Source: an uncultured Alphaproteobacteria bacterium
GTDB taxonomy: Bacteria > Pseudomonadota > Alphaproteobacteria > GCA-2731375
Reading direction: 5' to 3'
Length of the DNA: 5,433 bases
Assembly (NCBI GenBank): GCA_913049615.1
Contig: CAJWZI010000146.1
Span: forward strand, 1-5,433
Below the pieces are notes generated by a model. The model was not told the origin of the DNA. It saw nothing but the letters and a program-made list of their open reading frames with translations, and searched no databases. The first letter of the stretch is position 1, and every line of letters begins with the position of its first letter. Below, in pieces: positions 1 through 5,433 of this stretch. Position numbers and translations under genes: made by a program.

Positions 1-389
1 CAGGGTACGCGGATTTTTCTGATTTCTCGTTTTATCGTGTGGACGTGGAACGAGGCCACCTGATTGCCGGTTTTGGCCAGATCGAATGGATTGGTGGATC
101 AGACTTATTGTTCCGGCTGCCGGATGTTTTTGATATGGCAGATTGGGAAGGTAGCGTCATTAGCCATATGAACCAGGATCACGGAGATGCTATACAGGAT
201 ATTGCCCAGGGTCTGCTGGGCGCGGAAGGTCGGGGCTGGATTATGACGGGTTGCGATGGAGAAGGCGGCGATTTGCGCCGCGGCGGCGAGGTCCTGCGTT
301 TGGAATTTGCACACCCCGCCATGGATGGCGATTCGGCGTGCCGCGAGTTGATCGTTCTGGCACGATCCGCTCGGGAAATTGCATCATGA
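1..389 (+). CDS. HugZ-like FMN/heme protein, C-terminal part with DUF2470 domain (5' truncated)
   Basis: The reading frame is open from the window edge (first full codon at base 3) to TGA at 387-389, giving 128 visible residues; the N-terminus lies outside. The first visible residues, GYADFSDFSFYRVDVERGHL, followed by a GFG-containing strand, match the end of the pyridoxamine-5'-phosphate-oxidase-like split barrel of HugZ-family proteins. Next comes a DUF2470 domain (about residues 50-125) with HMNQDHGDAI at 55-64, a TGCDGEGGDLR segment at 82-92, an RLEF strand at 99-102 and a final ELIVLARSAR helix. Family members bind FMN or heme; HugZ itself degrades heme, but many relatives have unproven roles, so heme use here is inference. 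A GTG at 39 could be mistaken for the start, but homology clearly continues upstream of it. The protein is probably cytosolic: no membrane segment is visible. Confidence 0.88.
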   Translation, partial: GYADFSDFSFYRVDVERGHLIAGFGQIEWIGGSDLLFRLPDVFDMADWEGSVISHMNQDHGDAIQDIAQGLLGAEGRGWIMTGCDGEGGDLRRGGEVLRLEFAHPAMDGDSACRELIVLARSAREIAS

Positions 390-480
390 AATTGCCCAAA
401 ACCATGCCCTGTGCAGTATCGGTGCACCTCGGTGGATGGGGTGTATTTTCGTTCAGACCTACTTATTGCCTCTACAACCT

Positions 481-511
481 TTGACGACTATCTTTCCCAC
501 GGGGGTATCAA
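481..511 (+). promoter_or_regulatory. pckA: Weak candidate sigma-70-type promoter for pckA
   Basis: TTGACG at 481-486 matches five of six bases of the -35 consensus. The best -10-like hexamer downstream is TATCAA at 506-511 (four of six), but the spacer is 19 bases, longer than the usual 17. It would leave a leader of roughly 105-110 bases before the pckA start. The position is sensible; the match is poor and could be chance. Confidence 0.22.
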
Positions 512-615
512 CGAAACAGACTGGTGCGGGTGTGCCGTCATCGATTGCACTTACAGCTAACAATCTGAAAATTTATGACACGGGCAAAATTCCAGCGGGC
601 CTGTTGTCATCTCTC

Positions 616-620
616 AGGAG
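616..620 (+). promoter_or_regulatory. pckA: Ribosome binding site of pckA
   Basis: AGGAG lies six bases before the GTG at 627. This is a near-perfect Shine-Dalgarno at good spacing and fixes the pckA start on a GTG codon. Confidence 0.8.
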
Positions 621-626
621 ACTACA

Positions 627-2234
627 GTGACGCAGATCGGACCGAACATCAGTCGCCACGGGCTGAAAACACACGGTATCAATAATACGGGCAAACAATA
701 CTGGAACCTGACTACCAGCGCCCTTTATCAAATGGCCCTAGCCAATGGCGAGGCTGAGTTAAGCCACGGCGGTGCTTTGGTCTGTCGTACGGGTGTGCAC
801 ACCGGTCGGTCCGCGAATGACAAGTTTATTGCCCGGGAAGCCAATAACGAAGCTGAGTTCGATTGGGGCAGGGTCAATAAACCCATCGAACCGGAAGAAT
901 TCGATGCTGTCCTAAAAATGCATTTGGCCCATTACGAGGGCAAGGATCTGTACGTACAGGACCTTTGGGCCGGCGCGGATAAGGACCACCGGCTAGCGGT
1001 GCGCGTGGTGACAGAACAGGCCTGGCATAATTTATTCGCCCGCAACATGTTCATCATTCCCACGGCTGAGGAACAGACGAATTTCGAGCCCCAGTTCACC
1101 ATTTTGCAAGCCCCTAGCTTGGAAGCACCAGAAAATACGCCCGGCCTGCGCTCCAGCACGTATATCTTGGCCTCGTTCGAACGGCGCCTGGTGGTCATCG
1201 GCGGGACATCATACGCTGGCGAGATCAAGAAATCGGTTTTTTCAGTTTTGAACTACCTACTGCCAGCGCGCGATGTGTTACCTATGCATTGTTCCGTCAA
1301 TGTGGGCAAAGACGGGAACGCCGCTATCTTTTTTGGCCTTTCAGGTACTGGCAAGACCACTCTTTCGGCTGATCCCAATCGTCAACTAGTGGGCGACGAC
1401 GAACACGGCTGGGGCGAAAACGGCTTGTTCAATTTCGAGGGCGGCTGCTACGCCAAGGTAATAAACCTGTCGGCTGAAGCCGAACCGGAAATCTACGCCA
1501 CTACCCGGCGCTTCGGCACGGTTCTCGAAAACGTGGTGATGGATCCTGATACGCGTCGCTTGGATTTGGACGACAACCGTTATACCGAAAACACTCGCGC
1601 TTCTTATCCTCTCGATTTTATTCCCAATATTCTTGAAAGCGGTATTTCAGGCCATCCCCGTACTGTGGTGATGTTGACGGCGGATGCCTTTGGCGTTCTG
1701 CCTCCGCTATCGAAACTGACGCCAGAACAGGCAATGTATCACTTCCTCTCGGGCTATACTGCAAAGGTGGCAGGCACGGAAAAAGGGGTGGGCAGCGAGC
1801 CTCAGGCAACATTTTCCACCTGTTTTGGCGCCCCCTTTATGCCGCGTCATCCCACCGTCTATGGCAATATGCTGCGAGCCCGCATCGCCGAGCACGACAC
1901 GGATTGCTGGCTGGTCAATACTGGCTGGACCGGGGGCATCTATGGCGTCGGTTACCGAATGCCGATTCAGCATACCCGCGCCTTGTTGAGCGCGGCCTTG
2001 GAAGGCGAGCTGCGGGATGTGCCATTTCGCCAGGATGAAAACTTCGGCCTTTTGGTTCCTAAATTGTGCCCCGGTGTACCTAGCGAAATACTAGATCCGC
2101 GTGGCACCTGGGCTGATAGTGCCGCTTATGACGCCCATGCCCAGGACCTTGTCGCCCGATTCCGCGACAACTTCGCCCAATATGAGGGTCACGTCGACGA
2201 CGGTATCAAGGCCGCCGCTCCAAAAGCCGCCTGA
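627..2234 (+). CDS. pckA: Phosphoenolpyruvate carboxykinase (ATP)
   Basis: Catalyses oxaloacetate + ATP to PEP + ADP + CO2, the committing step of gluconeogenesis from C4 acids, in the cytosol. The 535-aa length is normal for the ATP-type family. Visible motifs: TGRSANDKF with substrate-binding Arg61; the [14 protein letters not shown] segment, with Tyr196 and Lys201/Lys202 in the metal/oxaloacetate site; MHCSVN with metal-ligand His221; the P-loop [11 protein letters not shown] (237-247, Lys243); the kinase-2/metal motif GDDEHGW (256-262); YTENTR with Arg324; and NTGWTGG (431-437), then Arg444 and Thr450 in the nucleotide region. These correspond to the known E. coli PckA active-site residues (correspondence from memory). 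The Walker-type loop and substrate sites mark the ATP-dependent rather than the GTP-dependent enzyme. The start is GTG with AGGAG six bases upstream; the TGA is at 2232-2234. All key residues appear intact, so it should be active. Confidence 0.98.
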   Translation: MTQIGPNISRHGLKTHGINNTGKQYWNLTTSALYQMALANGEAELSHGGALVCRTGVHTGRSANDKFIAREANNEAEFDWGRVNKPIEPEEFDAVLKMHLAHYEGKDLYVQDLWAGADKDHRLAVRVVTEQAWHNLFARNMFIIPTAEEQTNFEPQFTILQAPSLEAPENTPGLRSSTYILASFERRLVVIGGTSYAGEIKKSVFSVLNYLLPARDVLPMHCSVNVGKDGNAAIFFGLSGTGKTTLSADPNRQLVGDDEHGWGENGLFNFEGGCYAKVINLSAEAEPEIYATTRRFGTVLENVVMDPDTRRLDLDDNRYTENTRASYPLDFIPNILESGISGHPRTVVMLTADAFGVLPPLSKLTPEQAMYHFLSGYTAKVAGTEKGVGSEPQATFSTCFGAPFMPRHPTVYGNMLRARIAEHDTDCWLVNTGWTGGIYGVGYRMPIQHTRALLSAALEGELRDVPFRQDENFGLLVPKLCPGVPSEILDPRGTWADSAAYDAHAQDLVARFRDNFAQYEGHVDDGIKAAAPKAA

Positions 2235-2258
2235 CATCCGGCCAATATCTGAACCGCA

Positions 2259-2274
2259 TTTGGTCTTAGCCAAA
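2259..2274 (+). terminator. Weak hairpin downstream of pckA, doubtful terminator
   Basis: TTTGG (2259-2263) and CCAAA (2270-2274) can pair around a 6-base loop, 25 bases after the pckA stop. The stem is only 5 bp with two G-C pairs, and what follows (GTCTCTAATT) is not a real T-tract. It is the only stem-loop seen between pckA and the PiT gene, and it is too weak to conclude that transcription stops here. Confidence 0.2.
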
Positions 2275-2291
2275 GTCTCTAATTAAAGCTA

Positions 2292-2357
2292 ATGCAGAGC
2301 AGTGTTTCTGAGAAATTCAAAAAGAAGAGTGTAGAAAGCTGTATAAAGAAACGTTAA
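2292..2357 (+). CDS. Possible 21-codon leader ORF or displaced N-terminus of the PiT gene
   Basis: An ATG at 2292 opens a 21-codon frame starting MQSSVSEKFKKK, rich in Lys and Ser, ending in TAA at 2355-2357. The stop is 8 bases before the TTG assigned as the PiT start, and AAAGGA (2358-2363) lies between. It could be a small leader peptide whose translation couples to the permease. It could also be the true N-terminus of the permease, cut off by loss of one A in the run at 2319-2323: restoring one base would join it to the upstream-open PiT frame. No strong Shine-Dalgarno precedes the ATG (only AAAG at 2285-2288), so it may be nothing. Confidence 0.2.
   Translation: MQSSVSEKFKKKSVESCIKKR
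2342..2347 (+). promoter_or_regulatory. Candidate -10 box before the PiT gene
   Basis: TATAAA matches five of six -10 bases and stands in an A-rich stretch. No -35 box is seen at 16-18 bases upstream (the bases there are AAAAAG-like). If real, the transcript would start near 2354 and carry a very short leader before the TTG at 2366. A match of this quality in A-rich DNA is easily chance. Confidence 0.15.
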
Positions 2358-2365
2358 CAAAGGAT

Positions 2366-3814
2366 TTGGTCAAGTTTGACCGGGTCGGTGCCACTGCTAT
2401 TGAGCAGGCTGGACTCGCTACCAAACTAGGTCTGGCGCTCCTGTTCCTGCTAATCGTCTGGGTGGGCGCGACCATCGCGTATTCAGGGGGTGAACAGCAC
2501 ACAATCGTCATCATCGCCGGCATTGTCGGTGGTTACATGGCCATGAACATCGGTGCCAACGATGTGGCGAATAACGTGGGTGCCGCTGTAGGTTCCCGCG
2601 CCCTAACTTTGATGGGGGCGCTGATCATCGCCTCGATTTTCGAAGCCATGGGCGCCATCGTGGCGGGTGGGGATGTGGTGGGCACTATATCCAAGAGCAT
2701 TGTCGCCCCGGAAGACTTTCCCAATTCAGACATGTTTATTTGGTGTATGCTGTCGGCCCTGCTGGCGGCTGGCCTGTGGGTCAATTTCGCGACTATCGTG
2801 GGCGCACCCGTGTCAACCACCCATGCAATCGTCGGCGGCGTGGTAGGCGCTGGAATAGGGGCCTTGGGTTTCAGCGTGGTTAATTGGCCCATGATGGCCA
2901 AGATTGCGGCCAGTTGGGTGATCTCGCCAGTTCTGGGCGGCGTCATCGCCGCTATCTTTTTGGCGTTCATCAAGGCGAACATCATCTACAAAGATGACAA
3001 AATCGCCGGGGCTAAACGATGGGTGCCAATCCTAGTGGCGTTGATGGCGGGGGTGTTTTCCGCCTATCTGGTAATGAAAGGCCTAAAGCGGGTCTGGAAG
3101 CCAGAGCCTTGGCTGATTGTCACGATCGGCGCCGCCGTATTCGCCGTGGCATATGCGATTATTAATCCCCTGATCAGACGTCAGGCCGAGGGAATGGAGA
3201 ACCGCAACAAATCGATACGTACCCTGTTCACAATCCCGCTCATCTGTTCGGCCGCGCTACTGTCCTTCGCCCATGGCTCCAACGACGTTGCCAACGCCGT
3301 GGGTCCGTTGGCGGCTATCGTTGGCGCAGCGGAAAGCGGTCAGGTGGCGGCCAAGGTTGAAATTCCCTTGTGGGTTATGTTCATTGGAGCGGCGGGATTA
3401 TCCGCCGGGTTGCTATTGTTCGGTCCCAAATTGATCCGCGTGGTAGGACAACAGATCACCAGGATGAATCCCATGCGGGCCTATTGCGTGGCGCTGTCAG
3501 CGGCCATAACTGTGATAATTGCGTCCGGCCTGGGTTTGCCCGTAAGCTCCACGCACATTGCGGTGGGCGCAGTGTTCGGCGTGGGTTTTTACCGGGAATG
3601 GCAAACCGGACGGCGCACCCACATCAATCACGGCCGTTATGGTGAGGCGCGCAAAATTAAGGGTATCAACCCCGAGGAACAGGCCCTGCGACGCAAATTA
3701 GTGCGCCGCAACCACCTGACCACCATCGCTGCTGCTTGGGTCATTACAGTGCCAGCCTCCGCCGTGATTGCCTGGGGGATATTTTTTTTCTTGCAAGCAG
3801 TCCGTGGCATGTAG
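2366..3814 (+). CDS. PiT-family inorganic phosphate permease (PHO4 domain)
   Basis: An integral inner-membrane carrier taking up inorganic phosphate, often as a metal-phosphate complex, with protons or sodium; the coupling ion cannot be read from the sequence. Numbering from the TTG at 2366 gives 482 aa. The two inverted PHO4 repeats are plain: GANDVANNVGAAVGSRAL at 63-80 with GAPVSTTHAIVGG at 146-158, and SFAHGSNDVANAVGP at 300-314 with GLPVSSTHIAVGAVFG at 390-405. Roughly a dozen hydrophobic segments run from about residue 20 to 476, with a basic cytoplasmic-type loop at about 407-450. The start is uncertain. AAAGGA lies only two bases before the TTG, too close for normal use, while the frame stays open back to a stop at 2309-2311 and encodes TLTKDLVKFDRV, which resembles the N-termini of alphaproteobacterial PiT proteins. 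CTG at 2339 (GAAGAG nine bases upstream) or ATT at 2315 are possible non-standard starts. The SulP gene follows after 46 bases, so the two are probably co-transcribed. Confidence 0.95.
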   Translation: MVKFDRVGATAIEQAGLATKLGLALLFLLIVWVGATIAYSGGEQHTIVIIAGIVGGYMAMNIGANDVANNVGAAVGSRALTLMGALIIASIFEAMGAIVAGGDVVGTISKSIVAPEDFPNSDMFIWCMLSALLAAGLWVNFATIVGAPVSTTHAIVGGVVGAGIGALGFSVVNWPMMAKIAASWVISPVLGGVIAAIFLAFIKANIIYKDDKIAGAKRWVPILVALMAGVFSAYLVMKGLKRVWKPEPWLIVTIGAAVFAVAYAIINPLIRRQAEGMENRNKSIRTLFTIPLICSAALLSFAHGSNDVANAVGPLAAIVGAAESGQVAAKVEIPLWVMFIGAAGLSAGLLLFGPKLIRVVGQQITRMNPMRAYCVALSAAITVIIASGLGLPVSSTHIAVGAVFGVGFYREWQTGRRTHINHGRYGEARKIKGINPEEQALRRKLVRRNHLTTIAAAWVITVPASAVIAWGIFFFLQAVRGM

Positions 3815-3846
3815 CGGCTTTATTTCTATTGCTGGGCACTGCCTTG

Positions 3847-3852
3847 TGGAGG
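3847..3852 (+). promoter_or_regulatory. Ribosome binding site of the SulP transporter
   Basis: TGGAGG lies eight bases before the TTG at 3861. This strong Shine-Dalgarno decides the start. The only nearby in-frame alternative, GTG at 3846, overlaps the site itself and has none of its own. Confidence 0.82.
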
Positions 3853-3860
3853 CCGATCCG

Positions 3861-5433
3861 TTGCCGAGTTTGTTCAATAATATTAAGGGCGACATATTTG
3901 GCGGAGTGACTGCTGCCGTGGTAGCGCTGCCCCTCGCTCTAGCGTTTGGTGTCGCCTCGGGTGTGGGCGCCATCGCGGGTCTTTATGGTGCGATCGCTGT
4001 GGGTTTCTTCGCTGCCGTGTTCGGCGGCACGAAATCGCAGGTTTCCGGGCCCACGGGCCCTATGACCGTGGTCATGGGCGTTATTGTGGCGGAACACGCA
4101 GGAAATCTGGGCGAGGCTTTTGCCATTGTTATCCTCGGTGGCTTTCTCCAGATCGTTTTTGGTGTCCTTCGAATTGGCCGGTTTGTATCCTATACGCCCT
4201 ATTCCGTGGTCTCAGGTTTCATGTCGGGGATCGGGGTCATCATCATCATTATCCAAACCCTTCCTTTCATTGGCATGCCGGCGGTGCCTGGCGGTCCGTT
4301 GGATGTTATCAATGTCTGGGCCGGCCTGTCACTGCAGGTCAATATGGATGCCCTTATGGTCGCCGGCCTGTGCCTCGCCATCGTGATATTCTGGCCGAGC
4401 CGTCTGCACGCCATTCTGCCACCGCATCTGGCGGCCCTGGTCATCGGCAGCGCGATGGCCTTCTTCTTCCTGCCGGGCGCGCCGGTGATCGGAGATATTC
4501 CGACTGGACTGCCGGATTTGCTCCTGCCATTCATCAGCCTCGGCAATCTGCCAACTATCGTGGGTCCGGCCTTTGTCTTGGCCTTGCTTGGCTCTATCGA
4601 CAGTTTGCTGACTTCCCTGGTGGCGGATTCCATCACAAGGACAAGGCACAAGTCTGACCGGGAGCTGATTGGCCAAGGAATTGGCAATATGGTTTCTGGC
4701 CTAATTGGCGGCCTGCCCGGCGCCGGCGCCACCATGCGCACTGTCGTCAACGTACGCGCCGGTGGGCGAACGCCGCTGTCAGGCGCGCTGCATGCGGTGA
4801 TCCTATTGGCCTTGGTAATGGGGCTAGGACCGTTGGCTGAGCAGGTGCCCCATGCTGTCCTAGCAGGAATTTTGATCAAGGTGGGTTGGGACATTATCGA
4901 TTGGGGCTATATCAAGCATTGTTGGCGCGCGCCGCGTGACAATGTGCTAGTCATGTTTGTTACTCTGGGGTTGACCGTGTTTGTGGATCTGATCACAGCC
5001 GTGGCCGTCGGTCTTATCCTGGCCGGTTTCGCAACCGCTCGATGGATGGAACGGGAAGAGATGAAAGGCGTGACCGCGATTGCCATCCCGGACAAGGTAG
5101 ACAACCTGGAATTAGAAGTTCGGGTGGCGTGGGAAAAATTGCACGGCCGGGTCGTTGTTGTGACCCTGCGGGGCTGGTTTTCTTATGCCTCAGCCCGGGA
5201 ATTGAACCGCTGGGTCGGCCAGGCCTCCATGGGCTACGAGGCCATCATCTATGACTTTACCGAGGCTGCTCATATGGACACTTCGGCCGCACTGGCCATG
5301 GAGGAATTGCTGACCATCGCAGCCAACGACGGCATTCCCTGTTTTATAGCTGGGCTGTCGGAGTCGGCGAAAACCACCTTAAAATCCCTTGGTGTGCTGG
5401 ACGGAATTCCGTCCGGTCACTTAACGGCCACAT
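3861..5433 (+). CDS. SulP-family anion transporter with STAS domain, BicA-like (3' truncated)
   Basis: An inner-membrane transporter of the SLC26/SulP family. The frame runs without a stop for 524 codons to the window end; by comparison with BicA (about 560-570 aa) only a few dozen residues are missing. It begins with a TTG preceded by TGGAGG. The membrane domain covers about residues 10-395: GDIFGGVTAAVVALPLALAF (10-29), SGPTGPMTVVM (62-72), PYSVVSGFMSGIG (113-125), IDSLLTSLVADSITRT (246-261), ELIGQGIGN (268-276), GAGATM (287-292) and HAVLAGILIKVGWDIIDW (331-348). These closely parallel cyanobacterial BicA, a Na+-dependent bicarbonate importer. Thr65, Asp247, Thr251 and Gly289-Ala290-Thr291 align with its reported Na+/bicarbonate site (from memory). 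A cytoplasmic STAS domain fills about 400-524, with the DTS turn at 473-475. Bicarbonate is therefore the favoured substrate; sulfate or another anion cannot be excluded. The close spacing after the PiT gene suggests one transcript. Confidence 0.93.
   Translation, partial: MPSLFNNIKGDIFGGVTAAVVALPLALAFGVASGVGAIAGLYGAIAVGFFAAVFGGTKSQVSGPTGPMTVVMGVIVAEHAGNLGEAFAIVILGGFLQIVFGVLRIGRFVSYTPYSVVSGFMSGIGVIIIIIQTLPFIGMPAVPGGPLDVINVWAGLSLQVNMDALMVAGLCLAIVIFWPSRLHAILPPHLAALVIGSAMAFFFLPGAPVIGDIPTGLPDLLLPFISLGNLPTIVGPAFVLALLGSIDSLLTSLVADSITRTRHKSDRELIGQGIGNMVSGLIGGLPGAGATMRTVVNVRAGGRTPLSGALHAVILLALVMGLGPLAEQVPHAVLAGILIKVGWDIIDWGYIKHCWRAPRDNVLVMFVTLGLTVFVDLITAVAVGLILAGFATARWMEREEMKGVTAIAIPDKVDNLELEVRVAWEKLHGRVVVVTLRGWFSYASARELNRWVGQASMGYEAIIYDFTEAAHMDTSAALAMEELLTIAANDGIPCFIAGLSESAKTTLKSLGVLDGIPSGHLTAT

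Larger units (their letters stand above)
390..626 (+). other. Intergenic region upstream of pckA
   Basis: These 237 bases separate the HugZ-like gene from pckA. Short ORFs crossing the region in other frames have no recognisable protein character and no good ribosome binding site, so I treat it as non-coding. I see no U-tailed hairpin that would convincingly terminate the upstream gene. The only small inverted repeat noticed is GTGCA (411-415) with TGCAC (423-427), a 5-bp stem with no T-tract. The length leaves room for a pckA promoter and regulator sites, as expected for a gluconeogenic gene controlled by carbon source, but no known operator is recognisable by eye. Confidence 0.6.

Noticed and set aside
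411..427. Inverted repeat GTGCA/TGCAC downstream of the HugZ-like gene as a terminator or operator
   Set aside because: The stem is 5 bp with no T-tract and no extended symmetry; not distinguishable from background.
379..630. Plus-strand ORF of 83 codons between the HugZ-like gene and pckA
   Set aside because: Its start overlaps the HugZ-like gene end, it has no good ribosome binding site and no recognisable protein features, and it ends within the pckA start.
2258..2371. Direct repeat ATTTGGTC at 2258-2265 and 2364-2371
   Set aside because: Only 8 bases, 106 bases apart, with the second copy overlapping coding sequence; readily explained by chance.
2533..2985. A 150-codon open frame on the minus strand
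   Set aside because: It is antisense to the first PHO4 repeat of the PiT gene; its composition is the expected shadow and no family is recognisable.
3782..3789. Run of eight T's near the end of the PiT gene, as a possible terminator
   Set aside because: It encodes in-frame Phe residues of the last membrane helix, the GC-rich bases before it form no clean stem, and terminating here would cut the permease message.
4199..4894. A 231-codon open frame on the minus strand
   Set aside because: It lies wholly inside the SulP gene, has a low-complexity Pro/Thr/Ala/Arg composition typical of the antisense of a hydrophobic GC-rich gene, and shows no recognisable domain.

Overview
The window looks like an ordinary chromosomal segment of a proteobacterium, most likely an alphaproteobacterium (perhaps a Rhodospirillales-like or marine lineage). 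This rests on the ATP-type PEP carboxykinase, the style of the PiT permease and the HugZ/DUF2470 protein, all judged from remembered family sequences rather than a search. Base composition is moderate-to-high GC and fairly even, apart from one short A-rich patch (about 2311-2360). All genes are on the + strand.

Layout. (1) 1-389: 3' end of a gene for a HugZ/pyridoxamine-phosphate-oxidase-like flavin or heme protein with a C-terminal DUF2470 domain. (2) 390-626: a 237-base non-coding gap holding the pckA ribosome binding site and at best a weak candidate promoter. (3) 627-2234: complete pckA, ATP-dependent PEP carboxykinase, 535 aa. (4) 2235-2365: a 131-base gap with a weak hairpin, a 21-codon ORF and an A-rich stretch that makes the next start ambiguous. 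(5) 2366-3814: a PiT-family phosphate permease. (6) 3861-5433: a SulP anion transporter closely resembling the cyanobacterial bicarbonate transporter BicA, with a C-terminal STAS domain, cut by the window end.

How they may work together. PEP carboxykinase interconverts oxaloacetate and PEP with CO2 release or uptake. The two downstream transporters would import inorganic phosphate and, if the BicA resemblance reflects function, bicarbonate. The 46-base PiT-SulP gap with a strong Shine-Dalgarno and no visible terminator suggests those two are co-transcribed; whether pckA joins the same transcript is unclear. A link between C4/C3 carbon flux and bicarbonate supply is an inference from adjacency.

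I found no RNA genes, CRISPR arrays, mobile elements or convincing repeats. I do not see a clearly new system. The points most worth a second look are the BicA-type transporter beside a phosphate permease and the unresolved N-terminus of the PiT gene.
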